Assembly (NCBI GenBank): GCA_964391885.1
Contig: CAYMNU010000086.1
Coordinates: 1 to 27,380 of the forward strand
Length of the DNA: 27,380 nt
Origin: CAYMNU01 sp964391885
GTDB taxonomy: Archaea > Altiarchaeota > Altiarchaeia > JAFGQM01
Direction of reading: 5' to 3'
The notes beneath the pieces are model-generated. The model saw nothing but the letters and a program-made list of their open reading frames with translations, was not told where the DNA came from and searched no databases. The translations under genes and the position numbers were made by a program. Below are positions 1 to 7,555 of the stretch, piece by piece. How positions within the stretch are numbered: position 1 is the first letter of the stretch; each line of letters opens with the position of its first letter.

Positions 1-59
1 CCCAGGGCATCAAAGACCGATGCCGCACGCCTGATGTCTTTGGCCGACTTGGAAATCAT
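1..59 (-). CDS. 5' end of an unidentified protein (partial)
   Basis: An ATG at 59 reading leftward opens a frame that stays open to the window edge. It gives about 20 residues beginning MISKSAKDIRRAASVFDAL. A TATA-like box lies about 27 bases upstream, so the ATG is probably the first transcribed codon. The fragment is too short to assign to a family; it is basic and probably helical. The start is supported mainly by the promoter spacing. Confidence 0.5.
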   Translation of the reverse strand, partial: MISKSAKDIRRAASVFDAL

Positions 60-78
60 ATTGTCATATTTAGATTAG

Positions 79-91
79 TGTATATAAAAAG
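79..91 (-). promoter_or_regulatory. TATA-like promoter of the leftward partial gene
   Basis: On the minus strand this reads CTTTTTATATAC, an archaeal box-A match. It is centred about 27 bases before the ATG at 59, which predicts a leaderless message. Confidence 0.5.
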
Positions 92-121
92 ATTTACTCA
101 AAAAGAACATCCTAAAAACGT

Positions 122-1432
122 TCAAACCCTTGCCAGCTTCTTCATGCAGACACCCGCGCATATCCCGATGGGGTCGAAAATCGGGGCTGTGGCGGGATTA
201 TAGCAAAACTGCATGTCAGCTATCCTGCTTATGTGCGCCCGGGACTCTATGGCGAATGAGAGCATGTCCAGCCTGCCAGCGATCTCGGCGCTTCCCGCCA
301 GCTGCGCACCTATCAGGATGCCCTTGGCGTCGCATATGAGCTTGGCGCTTATAGTTTCATCCGAAGGGAAATACTCGGCCCTCAGATTTCCTGAATAGCG
401 AGCAGACAGGGTTTTTATTCCGCATGCCTTGGCTCTCGCAGAGCTCATGCCGACCGAGCCGAAGTAGAGCCCCCTAATATAAGAGACGCTGTTTCCGAGG
501 CTTGGTGAAATCTGATTGGCCTTACTAAGAATGTGACAGGCGACAGCCTTCGCATGCCTGACGGCGGTGGTTCCTAACTGGCTCAGTATCTTCTCGCCCG
601 AGCCAAATTCCTCGGACTCGGCGCAATCGCCGCATGCGTAAATGTCAGGGTCGGAGGTCCTTTGGAATTTGTCCACGGCTATGCCCGTATCCAATTTTAA
701 TCCGGCGTCGCTGGCAAGCGAGAGCCTTGCCCTCACGCCGCATGTGGATATAATCTTATCGAAAGCCATCTTTTTTCCGCCCAGGACGGCTTGGTTTCCT
801 TTAATGCCTTCCAGCCCGGAGCCGAGCAATATAGTCGCACCCTTTTTCTCTAAATGCTCAGATATTATGCCGGCCATGTCCGGGTCCATCATGGGCAGCG
901 CAGCGTCGCCGCATTCGGCGAGAGTGACATGCTCGCCCCTCGCAAGAAGCGCGTCCGCCAGCTCCACGCCAATGAACCCCGCGCCCACAATGAGGGTCTT
1001 CGAGCCTTTTTTTATGCTCTTCTTTATCCTTTCCGCATCGCCCATGCTGCGAAGTGTGTAAAGCGCTTCGGCGCCCGGCAGTTTAGGCACGAAGGCCTCG
1101 CTGCCCGTTGCAATTACAAGCTTGTCGTAGGCCATCTCGCTTTTGCCGGACGGCGAATCCAGGGAAAGCTTCTTCGCCTTGCGATTTATGGCTCCAACAC
1201 GCGTCTTGAGAAGCAGTTTTATGTTATTGCTCTCATAATCCTTTTCAGAGAATACAAAGATATCCTTGAACGACTTTATCTCGCCTGATATGACATAGGG
1301 CAATGCGCATGGAGAGTATTCCGTATAGGGGGACTGCTCAACTATGGTTATACCTATATCCTTGTCAAGCTTCCTCAGCTCGAATGCGGCCGTGCTGCCT
1401 GCGCTTCCGCCGCCAATTATCACGACATTCAT
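122..1432 (-). CDS. CoA-disulfide reductase / NADH oxidase family flavoprotein
   Basis: A 436-residue FAD- and NAD(P)H-dependent pyridine nucleotide-disulfide oxidoreductase. Residues 5-13 hold the FAD motif (IIGGGSAGS). Cys42, in SPCALPY, sits where CoA-disulfide reductases and NADH oxidases keep their single redox-active cysteine. A second dinucleotide fold (VGAGFIGVE) begins near residue 149 and binds NAD(P)H, and DIYACGDCAE is the second FAD contact. The length matches the family. Members either reduce CoA or related disulfides or reduce O2 with NADH, so a role in thiol redox balance or oxygen defence is likely; the sequence alone does not separate these. It is a single gene in the cytoplasm with no obvious partner. 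A weak TATA-like stretch lies just upstream but too close to be convincing. Confidence 0.85.
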   Translation of the reverse strand: MNVVIIGGGSAGSTAAFELRKLDKDIGITIVEQSPYTEYSPCALPYVISGEIKSFKDIFVFSEKDYESNNIKLLLKTRVGAINRKAKKLSLDSPSGKSEMAYDKLVIATGSEAFVPKLPGAEALYTLRSMGDAERIKKSIKKGSKTLIVGAGFIGVELADALLARGEHVTLAECGDAALPMMDPDMAGIISEHLEKKGATILLGSGLEGIKGNQAVLGGKKMAFDKIISTCGVRARLSLASDAGLKLDTGIAVDKFQRTSDPDIYACGDCAESEEFGSGEKILSQLGTTAVRHAKAVACHILSKANQISPSLGNSVSYIRGLYFGSVGMSSARAKACGIKTLSARYSGNLRAEYFPSDETISAKLICDAKGILIGAQLAGSAEIAGRLDMLSFAIESRAHISRIADMQFCYNPATAPIFDPIGICAGVCMKKLARV

Positions 1433-1639
1433 TTTTGAATTATATTAAGGAAAGTCCGTAAAAAACTTTGCTGGAAGAAGGCTTTGCTACTAAAGTCTAG
1501 TTTACTCCTAAATTAGGGGCGTTACTCTTAAAGTCAGATATGTCCTTTTTGGCGTAGCGAATTTGCTTTGCTTCTTCAGTCCGAGTATCACTAAAGTTGA
1601 AAGATATGTCCGCTATGTGATAATTAGAGCAGGCTAAAT

Positions 1640-1679
1640 AAAAATTGGGTAAAAATTAAAGACAGGGGGCTCTCGCCCC
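1640..1679 (-). terminator. Hairpin and T-rich tail after the VWA gene
   Basis: Just past the stop of the VWA gene the minus strand folds GGGGC-GAGA-GCCCC (1666-1679), a GNRA-capped hairpin. It is followed by a T-rich run (CTTTAATTTTTACCC). Archaeal termination depends mostly on T-runs, so the tail may matter more than the stem. The rest of 1433-1663 shows no gene; it contains two copies of AGATATGTCC of unknown meaning. Confidence 0.4.
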
Positions 1680-1687
1680 ATTCTGAC

Positions 1688-3487
1688 TTAAAGGTATGTG
1701 CTCAGCTTTTCAAGTAGGTCAAGCTCCAGGCTCATTGTCTCATCACCAAGGGCGTTCATCTCGCTTTCGAAGTAGCCGGCGAAGTCTGCAAAAAGCTCGC
1801 GGTACTCGCTAGAGACGCTTAACGGAACGGATTGCCGCTCCCACCTGCCCAAGTAATAATCCGGACCCGGCGGACATATAATTCCCATATCTCGAGTAAC
1901 CGAGGGTTTAACGGGCGTGTGTTTATCATAGGCGTCATGTTCGTCAGCCATCCAGTTAATCACAAGGTCGGCATACCTGGCGAGCACTATTGCTTTGCGG
2001 ATTCCGCTGTTCTCAAAATATTCGGCAGACTCGTCGCCAAACCTGATATCCTGCGAATCATTATCTGGTTTGCCTTCGCGGTCTTCGTAACTCGCAGAGA
2101 GCGTAAGCCCCGCGTCCTCCGAGAACTTTCTAAGCTTTAGAAGCACGATTCCACCCTTAGTTTCTCCCCCTTCGGTCTTTGAGGGGAACAAAGTGTTCAC
2201 CTTCATGAGTTCTCCTGTGGCTTCGTTTGCTTCGGGCGAGCCGTAGACGTTCATAATTTCATATCCTCGAGCGTCAAGCTTGAGCTCAAGATCAAAGACT
2301 AATGGAGTTACCATGTAGGCAAAGCCCTCGTCCATGCGCTCCTTAAACTCGGAGTTGCTATGGACGCTGTAGTAATTGGCGCCGCGGATTTTGGTTATGG
2401 CTTCGGTAAGTTCAGTGTTGAAGTCAACACCAATCCCGATGAAAGTTAGGTAGATTCCGTCATCGGCGTTCTTTTTAGTCATGCCAAGCAGGCCGTCTTC
2501 ACTGGTATCGCCGATATTTGGCATGGCATCAGTCAGGAATATTATCCTGTTTTCATACTCTGTCTTGTCCACTGCAATAAGTTCGCGGAAGAGTTCGGTT
2601 CCCTGCTTAATGCCAGCTTCCATATAGGTCCCGCCCTGCGGCGTGATTTCAAGTATGTGATCTGCCACGCGGTTCATGTCGGTATTGCCCACATAAGTCA
2701 GGGGCTTGGCAAGATATGAACTGCTATCAAAGAGCACAACTCCAAACCTGTCGTCATCCTCTAAATGGTCCATGAGAGCTACAATAGCCTCGTTTGCAAC
2801 CTGCATCTTACTCTTTGACCAATCGTCATCATCGCCTTCGCGTGTTTGTTCGTTTCCAAACTGGTCGTAGTAATAACGGTTGAATGGCGAGCTCATCGAG
2901 CCTGAGATATCAAGGACTACAACTAGATTCAATTTCTTTCTCTCAAAGTCGCTTTCCTTCATATTGGAATTAAGGCCTACAGAGAGGTAGTACTCATCAT
3001 CTTCTGAAAAAGGGTCCTTTGAAATTGCATAGGTGTATGAGGGGCAAAATAGCTTATTGCAGCTGCTTGCCTGACCGGTGTCAAAGTAATAGCCATAGAA
3101 AAGCCCTTCATAAGTTACATCGCTAGGAACGGGTAAATAATCATTCTCTATGTTATTTCTGAAGTTATTGATGTCTTTTGCGCCGCCTACTGAGAAACCT
3201 ATTGAGTCTTCGGCAGCCATTGCCCTGCCCCCGCTATAAGCTACGTTGGGCGCACCCATCTTCTGCACGCCTCCAAGAAGGCCTTCGCTCTCCCAGCTTG
3301 GGCCTGAATAAACCCAGTCGTCCGTCTTCTCACCGCTTGGCGTGTAATTACCAGGCTCAGAGGGGGGGCCCGGGCCCACGACCGGAGGCGCCGTAAGCAT
3401 AACCGAGACTAAAAACACCACGGCAAACCCGGCGGCAATTCCAAATAAAAAGTTCTTTGACTTGAATTTCTCTTTAGTTTTTTCCAT
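1688..3487 (-). CDS. Membrane-anchored VWA (YfbK-type) protein
   Basis: A 599-residue protein with an N-terminal membrane anchor or uncleaved signal at residues 13-32, then a Pro/Gly-rich linker. Residues 94-135 resemble the N-terminal region of YfbK-type von Willebrand proteins. The VWA domain runs from about 186 to 375. It has a complete metal-ion-dependent adhesion site: DISGSMS at 193-199, a Thr near 287 (QGGTYMEAG) and TDAMPN at 319-324. VWA domains bind ligands through a bridging divalent metal and act outside the cell in adhesion or complex assembly. The C-terminal 200 residues resemble the region after VWA in YfbK-type proteins. The partner is unknown. It is the last of three leftward genes for exported proteins, with its own leaderless promoter, so it is not necessarily co-transcribed with them. 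Confidence 0.8.
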   Translation of the reverse strand: MEKTKEKFKSKNFLFGIAAGFAVVFLVSVMLTAPPVVGPGPPSEPGNYTPSGEKTDDWVYSGPSWESEGLLGGVQKMGAPNVAYSGGRAMAAEDSIGFSVGGAKDINNFRNNIENDYLPVPSDVTYEGLFYGYYFDTGQASSCNKLFCPSYTYAISKDPFSEDDEYYLSVGLNSNMKESDFERKKLNLVVVLDISGSMSSPFNRYYYDQFGNEQTREGDDDDWSKSKMQVANEAIVALMDHLEDDDRFGVVLFDSSSYLAKPLTYVGNTDMNRVADHILEITPQGGTYMEAGIKQGTELFRELIAVDKTEYENRIIFLTDAMPNIGDTSEDGLLGMTKKNADDGIYLTFIGIGVDFNTELTEAITKIRGANYYSVHSNSEFKERMDEGFAYMVTPLVFDLELKLDARGYEIMNVYGSPEANEATGELMKVNTLFPSKTEGGETKGGIVLLKLRKFSEDAGLTLSASYEDREGKPDNDSQDIRFGDESAEYFENSGIRKAIVLARYADLVINWMADEHDAYDKHTPVKPSVTRDMGIICPPGPDYYLGRWERQSVPLSVSSEYRELFADFAGYFESEMNALGDETMSLELDLLEKLSTYL

Positions 3488-3509
3488 TTTGTTTATTTGT
3501 TTACGTTTA

Positions 3510-3522
3510 TTTATATTTAAGC
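3510..3522 (-). promoter_or_regulatory. TATA-like promoter of the VWA gene
   Basis: The minus strand reads GCTTAAATATAAA, centred about 28 bases before the ATG at 3487. This is the spacing for a leaderless transcript and supports that start. Confidence 0.5.
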
Positions 3523-3815
3523 TTGGAACCGTACTAAAGCTTTATTTGGAACGTTTTTAGGCTAATTGTTCCATGAAAATTTTGTAAAGAGGTAGTTTTA
3601 GAAACACAAATGACGTACTCCCAGGACTGAAGTTATTTTCTCCACCAGCTCCAAAAAGCCGCCGTAGTCCAACATTTAAAAACCTTCCGGGCGATTTTCT
3701 GCTCCTAAACTACCTCACTTGTGCTTAAAGTCTGCCCCTTAAGTCACTTTAGTGGCAAAGCCCTGGAAGAATAATCTGCCGATATTAAATAGCTGCTCCA
3801 GTCGGCATGATACGA
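3523..3815. other. Intergenic stretch without a gene
   Basis: No convincing reading frame is present between the Cys-rich gene and the VWA promoter. An imperfect inverted repeat is visible (GAGGTAGTTTTA near 3590 and TAAACTACCTC near 3706), about 100 bases apart. That could fold a larger RNA, but nothing identifies it. Confidence 0.35.
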
Positions 3816-4697
3816 CTAGCCCTTGCGCTTGGCTATCATGAGTGCTGCCAACAGGCCTATGACCAGGACTATGATTATAACCAGAATGATTATCATATTC
3901 GGATCTAATTGGGGAGCCTGTGATTCGCCTGGCGATGGTACGTCTGAATGCGGCGGGCATGCAGTCTCCCATGGGCGTATGCACATAGATAAGCTGTCAC
4001 ACCAGACATATCCCGCGCTCGGGATGCATCCGTGGGCATCCCTGTCACTGCCAAAAAGGGGCCCTGAATCCGCGGTCTCTATGTTGGCGCTGTCGCCATC
4101 TAAATCGCCTTCGGTTTCGCCATCAGGAAGTTCATCACCGGCACTATCTCCCTGGCTATCGCTTTCGGAATCGTTTAGGCCTTCGGGTTCTTCTTCGTCA
4201 GCATCATCCTGATCGCCGGCTTCCGGAATGTCAGCTTCCGGAAGGTCCCCTTCTGGACCGCATATAGCATCATCTATGCATATGCATTCACCCGCATCAC
4301 AGGCATAGCCAGGCCAGCATTGTATACCGCAGCATGGGTCCACCCGCTCGCAGGGTCCCCAGAGGCCGTCGCACTCGCAACCCGTCGGCCCGCATGCTAT
4401 TATGCAGCCTATGTTGCTGCCGCATGAGTCGACGCAAGACCTATAGGCGCTGCAGTCGCCGCAGTCACCGTTGGCAATGCATGCAGAGCTATTACAGCTT
4501 TTGAGCCCCGGGCAGCCGTCGCCGGTAACGCAAGAAACCGGACCGCTGCCCATTATGCAGTCGCAGGGAGGCTTGAAAATGTCGGGATTTATCTGGAATT
4601 CGAGATCGATGTCTGGGGCTAAGTAAAAATCACCGGAGGAGAAGGTCGCAAAAGCCAAAAAAGAAACGAGCGCCGCGATTATAATAGTTCTTTTCAT
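3816..4697 (-). CDS. Cys-rich acidic surface protein with C-terminal membrane anchor
   Basis: I use the ATG at 4697 (MKRTIIIAALVSFLAFA) because it begins with a signal peptide and follows a TATA-like box (4731-4742). An upstream in-frame ATG at 4778 precedes that box. The product is 293 residues: signal peptide; a Cys-rich region of about 120 residues with many CxC, CxxC and CC pairs (for example CCGIQCWPGYACDAGECIC) that should form disulfides or bind metal; an Asp/Glu/Ser-rich stalk of about 70 residues; a short second Cys-containing segment; and a C-terminal hydrophobic helix (IIILVIIIVLVIGLLAALMI) ending in AKRKG. This is a type I surface protein on an acidic stalk. The Cys spacing is EGF-like in places, but no family is recognised with confidence. 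Confidence 0.7.
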   Translation of the reverse strand: MKRTIIIAALVSFLAFATFSSGDFYLAPDIDLEFQINPDIFKPPCDCIMGSGPVSCVTGDGCPGLKSCNSSACIANGDCGDCSAYRSCVDSCGSNIGCIIACGPTGCECDGLWGPCERVDPCCGIQCWPGYACDAGECICIDDAICGPEGDLPEADIPEAGDQDDADEEEPEGLNDSESDSQGDSAGDELPDGETEGDLDGDSANIETADSGPLFGSDRDAHGCIPSAGYVWCDSLSMCIRPWETACPPHSDVPSPGESQAPQLDPNMIIILVIIIVLVIGLLAALMIAKRKG

Positions 4698-4730
4698 TTT
4701 GGTACTGATGCAATAGGTTAAAGTTAGGGA

Positions 4731-4742
4731 GAATATAAATAC
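4731..4742 (-). promoter_or_regulatory. TATA-like promoter of the Cys-rich surface protein
   Basis: The minus strand reads GTATTTATATTC, placing transcription start near 4710, about 13 bases before the ATG at 4697. It lies downstream of the alternative ATG at 4778 and so argues against that start. Confidence 0.45.
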
Positions 4743-4812
4743 AATTCCAAAAAGGTATCCTAAGGCAAATGAGTGCACAGGCAGTTAATAGCTAGTAAAA
4801 GAATCGTGGATA

Positions 4813-5541
4813 TCACATGCCGGCTATAAGCTCTCTAGCAAGGCCTATATCCGCTTTTTCGCCGTCAATATAATAAGCGTGGGGGGACCTGAAAAGGCCA
4901 ATCTTTTCCGGGCCGATGACCGGAGTGACGAGGCAGCAGTAATCAGAAGAAAACTCGCTCCAGTATATGAGGGCGGCGTTGGTATTGCCCGCCTTTATGG
5001 CCGCGTCTATGGCTTCGCCAGGGGACTCATGGCGCACTATCTCAAGGCCTTGCGGAAGCTTGTTGAGCTCGGCCTCGGGGATGGCTGTATGCAGAAGAGG
5101 TATAGAGGAATCGATAAATAGCTTCTCAGGCCCTATGAGCGCATAGCCGTCCTTAAGCAGCTCGCCGCTTATGCCGGGCCCAATCTCGCCAAGCTCGGCA
5201 GCGCGGCCTATGAGGGCCATATCTATGTTGCCCTGCCCCAGGTTTAGGAGCGCCTGGGAAGTTGATGAATACGCAATTGTGGTGAAACCGACATCGGAAA
5301 GCGCCTTGGCATATGGCGCCATCGTGGGGCAGAAGCCGACAATGGAGGGTGAGAAGGGTATAGGTTCCGGTGCAGGGTCGGGTTTCGGAGCCGGCTCAGG
5401 TATCCAGTCTGACGGGCAGCCGTTCGAATCCATGCCCAATACAGGTGAAATCGCCGAGCACATTGCAGGATCCGAGAGGGCCATTGCTAAAACCACAATC
5501 GCAAGCAGAACAATGGCAATGGCGCTATGGGATTTTTTCAT
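4813..5541 (-). CDS. Secreted periplasmic-binding-protein-like domain
   Basis: 242 residues. A signal peptide or anchor (residues 8-24, AIVLLAIVVLAMALS) is followed by a Pro-rich linker (PEPAPKPDPAPEPIP) and then a domain of about 170 residues. Alternating strand/helix segments such as GNIDMALIGRAAELGEIGPG and AGNTNAALIYWSEFSS resemble the PstS/type-2 solute-binding fold, which judges ligand presence by closure of two lobes. The domain is shorter than a full transporter-associated receptor and no ABC transporter genes are adjacent, so it may sense or scavenge rather than feed a permease. The ligand cannot be told. It lies in a leftward series of exported-protein genes and is divergent from the thiolase gene. 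Confidence 0.6.
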   Translation of the reverse strand: MKKSHSAIAIVLLAIVVLAMALSDPAMCSAISPVLGMDSNGCPSDWIPEPAPKPDPAPEPIPFSPSIVGFCPTMAPYAKALSDVGFTTIAYSSTSQALLNLGQGNIDMALIGRAAELGEIGPGISGELLKDGYALIGPEKLFIDSSIPLLHTAIPEAELNKLPQGLEIVRHESPGEAIDAAIKAGNTNAALIYWSEFSSDYCCLVTPVIGPEKIGLFRSPHAYYIDGEKADIGLARELIAGM

Positions 5542-5552
5542 TTTGCAGACGG

Positions 5553-5584
5553 GAAGTTTTTGAAAAAAGGGGCTTAAAAACTTC
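5553..5584. promoter_or_regulatory. Inverted repeat in a divergent promoter region
   Basis: GAAGTTTTT (5553-5561) and AAAAACTTC (5576-5584) form a perfect 9-bp inverted repeat with a 14-base spacer. It lies between divergent starts at 5541 and 5614. The right arm overlaps the probable TATA element for the rightward gene (CTTAAAAAC) and the left half mirrors it leftward. It is either a bidirectional promoter or an operator covering both. Confidence 0.4.
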
Positions 5585-5613
5585 TTTTTTATGCCGCCCC
5601 CGTCAATTCCCCC

Positions 5614-6477
5614 GTGGACTTCAAAAAGGATTTCGAGGAGAGGTTCAAAAGGACAGTTGAAGACTACGGCCTGATATCCCCAGGCGAGAAGGTGCTCGTG
5701 GCCTGCTCGGGAGGAAAGGACTCGACAGTGGTGCTCTATGTGCTCAAAAGCCTGGGCTTTGATATCGAAGCATTAACCGTGGACCTCCATATAGGCGATT
5801 ACTCAAGGAAGAATGTAGTATGTGTTGAAGAGGCATGCAATGAGCTGGGGGTTAGGCTGCATAAGGTCGAGTTCAGGCAGGAGTACGGCTGCTCTGTCTG
5901 CTATCTGAGGTCGATACTCTGGGAGAAGCACAAGCTGCGCTCCTGCACGGTCTGCGGGGTCATAAGAAGGGCGCTAATAAACAAAAAGGCGAGGGAAATC
6001 GGCGCAGACAAGATAGCTACGGGGCACAATCTCGATGACGAGGCGCAGACTGTCCTGATGAACCTTATGCAAGGCGATGTCAAACGAAGCTGCAAAATGG
6101 GGCCGCTGGTGGGGCAGATAAGGGACAAGAAGTTCATCCCGCGCATCAAGCCTTTGTTCTTCATCAAGGAGGAAGATATAAAAAGGTATTGTAAAGAGTC
6201 CGGCTTCCCTGTTGTTTACGAGCCATGCCCCTGCTCGGTTGAGACCTTAAGGACTAACCTTAAGAGAGAGCTGGACACTCTTGAGAAGAGTATGCCCGAT
6301 ATAAAAGCAGGGCTGGTGAACAGGATGATCGAGTTTGTGCCAGCTATGCGTGAAAAGTACAAGTATGCTCGGGAGATGCAATACTGCGAGGAGTGCGGCG
6401 AACCGACCAGCAAGAAGATCTGCAAAAGCTGCGAGCTGTTCGCCAAGGCTAGAACTGGAACGGGGAGTGTCCCTTAG
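5614..6477 (+). CDS. ttuA: TtuA/Ncs6-type tRNA 2-thiouridine synthetase
   Basis: A 287-residue PP-loop ATPase of the TtcA/TtuA family, which adenylates a tRNA uridine and replaces its oxygen with sulfur. SGGKDST near residue 33 is the PP-loop that binds ATP. CTVCGVIRR supplies two of the cysteines that hold the catalytic [4Fe-4S] cluster, and the third is in YEPCPCS. GHNLDDEAQT and RIKPL are family signatures. The C-terminus keeps a CxxC...CxxC zinc finger (CEECGEPTSKKICKSC). The N-terminal zinc finger usual in TtuA is absent; an in-frame stop at 5575-5577 rules out an upstream extension. The start is GTG at 5614, with a TATA-like box about 37 bases before it. The sulfur donor is probably a ubiquitin-like carrier encoded elsewhere. 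Confidence 0.85.
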   Translation: MDFKKDFEERFKRTVEDYGLISPGEKVLVACSGGKDSTVVLYVLKSLGFDIEALTVDLHIGDYSRKNVVCVEEACNELGVRLHKVEFRQEYGCSVCYLRSILWEKHKLRSCTVCGVIRRALINKKAREIGADKIATGHNLDDEAQTVLMNLMQGDVKRSCKMGPLVGQIRDKKFIPRIKPLFFIKEEDIKRYCKESGFPVVYEPCPCSVETLRTNLKRELDTLEKSMPDIKAGLVNRMIEFVPAMREKYKYAREMQYCEECGEPTSKKICKSCELFAKARTGTGSVP

Positions 6478-6778
6478 CCTTGCGCCCGACTGCAAGGCGA
6501 ACCAGGAAGAGCACTACGAAGCCGGCGATGAAAGGAAGCATGACTATCCACATGAATGAGTCGTAAGTCATGTTGTAGGTCGCGTTGAAGATGCCATTGT
6601 AGACTACTAGAGCTATGAATGAGAATATGAAGGTCATGACGCCAGCCACGAGAGCAGGCAACCATGCGAATAGCCTAAATGCCTTGCCTATCTCCGAAAA
6701 ATCGGGAATCTGGAGGTCTACTGGCATGCCGAAGTCTGTCAAATCGTCGCCGAAGCCACTCTCGTCTTTTTTGTCCAT
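6449..6778 (-). CDS. Small two-helix membrane protein
   Basis: 109 residues: an acidic N-terminal tail of about 30 residues, then two hydrophobic helices (about 37-60 and 75-95) and a basic C-terminus (RKAKGHSPFQF). The topology suggests a small inner-membrane protein with both ends on the cytoplasmic side. No family is recognised. It converges on ttuA and overlaps its last 29 bases. The ATG at 6778 is supported by a TATA-like box at 6795-6807, about 23 bases upstream. Confidence 0.6.
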   Translation of the reverse strand: MDKKDESGFGDDLTDFGMPVDLQIPDFSEIGKAFRLFAWLPALVAGVMTFIFSFIALVVYNGIFNATYNMTYDSFMWIVMLPFIAGFVVLFLVRLAVGRKAKGHSPFQF

Positions 6779-6794
6779 ATTTAATTAAGAGAAC

Positions 6795-6807
6795 GTCAAA
6801 TAAAAGC
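6795..6807 (-). promoter_or_regulatory. TATA-like promoter of the small membrane protein
   Basis: The minus strand reads GCTTTTATTTGAC, about 23 bases before the ATG at 6778, giving a leaderless message. Confidence 0.4.
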
Positions 6808-6820
6808 TATTGTCGCAAGA

Positions 6821-6841
6821 CAGAAGACCCAAGACAGCAAA
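6821..6841 (+). repeat. Heptamer repeat run, 3 units
   Basis: CAGAAGA, CCCAAGA and CAGCAAA follow one another with exact 7-base spacing, upstream of tRNA-Arg. They belong to the dispersed family with consensus C-Y-S-N-R-R-A. Confidence 0.5.
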
Positions 6842-6878
6842 GGCGAGCGAAGCCTGACGGCGCACTCGCCAATCACTT

Positions 6879-6993
6879 GGGCCCGTGGGTTAGCCAGGAT
6901 ATACTTTGGGACTTCGGAGGCTCTGAAGACTGAAAACTCAGAACTGAAGACCGATGTAATCCCAAGACCCGGGTTCGAATCCCGGCGGGTCCG
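6879..6993 (+). tRNA. tRNA-Arg (UCG) with a 41-nt intron
   Basis: Acceptor 5' GGGCCCG (6879-6885) pairs with CGGGTCC (6986-6992), with one G-U pair; the discriminator is G6993. The D-arm carries GG at 6897-6898 and A20, an arginine identity base. Anticodon stem TGGGA (6907-6911) pairs with TCCCA (6960-6964). Loop C-T-TCG-G gives anticodon UCG. T-arm: CCGGG, loop TTCGAAT, CCCGG. The intron is 6918-6958, after position 37. C32-T33-T34-C35 faces GATG (6953-6956) with one mismatch, and TAA (6957-6959) forms the second 3-nt bulge, as in a bulge-helix-bulge. The intron is almost wholly heptamer repeat. CCA is not encoded. The last 14 bases recur three more times downstream. Confidence 0.85.
6923..6950 (+). 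repeat. Heptamer repeat run inside the tRNA-Arg intron
   Basis: Four contiguous units, CTGAAGA, CTGAAAA, CTCAGAA and CTGAAGA, fill 28 of the 41 intron bases. Confidence 0.65.
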
Positions 6994-7222
6994 CTTACAT
7001 TGCCTAGCTTAAGCGCGCCCACCTTAGGGATTCGAACGTAGTTCGAACACGAGCTTTGGCGAAGCCAAAGCTGTGCACAGCTTGCCATTGACTCACGTAA
7101 GCAGCAAGCTCGTGTCCCGGCGGGTCCGTCCTCACTCATCCTAGCTTATGCTCGTCCGCCCCCGCCTTACCTCGAGGTCATATGCCCAAGGCCGTGTTCA
7201 CCTCTCGGTCCCGGCGGGGCCG
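6980..7222 (+). mobile_element. Tandem units bounded by copies of the tRNA-Arg 3' end
   Basis: The native tRNA end TCCCGGCGGGTCCG (6980-6993) recurs exactly at 7115-7128 and with one change at 7209-7222, so the spacings are 135 and 94 bp. Each non-native copy is preceded by G rather than the tRNA's AA. The two intervals contain no reading frame. Both start with a related leader (CTTACATTGCCTAGCTTA at 6994; TCCTCACTCATCCTAGCTTA at 7129). Unit 1 ends in a 9-bp stem (CACGAGCTT 7048-7056 with AAGCTCGTG 7106-7114) whose 3' arm touches the next copy. Unit 2 ends in a weaker stem. Direct copies of a tRNA end are the footprint of site-specific integration at tRNA genes; the very small unit size is unusual. 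No recombinase gene is present here. Confidence 0.7.
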
Positions 7223-7227
7223 TTATA

Positions 7228-7256
7228 GTTTTCAGTCTACGGTCTAGTGTCTGCAG
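7228..7256 (-). repeat. Heptamer repeat run, 4 units
   Basis: Read on the minus strand: CTGCAGA, CACTAGA, CCGTAGA, CTGAAAA, at exact 7-base spacing. It sits just inside the left edge of the toxin-antitoxin interval. Confidence 0.5.
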
Positions 7257-7288
7257 AAGCCGATTGAGAATTAGTGGGGCTGGTTTAC

Positions 7289-7555
7289 TCACTTGAAGAT
7301 CTTGTCATGGTGGTCATAATATTCTACCTCAACCCTCTTAAATTTTTCGTTCACCGAGAAGGCGAGTACGAAATGCGAGTCTATGTGCACTTCTTTCCAT
7401 GCATTGAGTGGTGCGCGAAGGTTCTTGTACCTGTTCGGATTTTCGCATATATCGGCCAGTTTCTTGCGGATTATGGCAAGCTGCTTTGAATCTTTCTTGC
7501 TCAGTTTAAGGAAGGTCTTATCGACGTCGGGTTTTATATAAAGGCCATACGTCAT
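7289..7555 (-). CDS. RelE/ParE-superfamily toxin
   Basis: 88 residues, the normal size for the family. The pattern Y-I-K...KLSKKD...IRKKLADICENPNRYKNLRAPL...WKEVHID...FVLAFSV matches archaeal RelE-type toxins: a basic N-terminal helix pair, the NPNRYKNL turn, then strands ending in YYDHHDKIFK. Members mostly cleave mRNA on the ribosome; some of the superfamily act on gyrase, so the exact target is inferred. The antitoxin gene lies immediately upstream and overlaps by four bases (ATGA), the usual coupled order. The pair lies between tRNA-Arg-end copies. Confidence 0.8.
   Translation of the reverse strand: MTYGLYIKPDVDKTFLKLSKKDSKQLAIIRKKLADICENPNRYKNLRAPLNAWKEVHIDSHFVLAFSVNEKFKRVEVEYYDHHDKIFK

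Noticed and set aside
3816..4778. Longer start (ATG 4778) for the Cys-rich surface protein
   Set aside because: It lies upstream of the TATA-like box and would place a second hydrophobic segment before the signal peptide.
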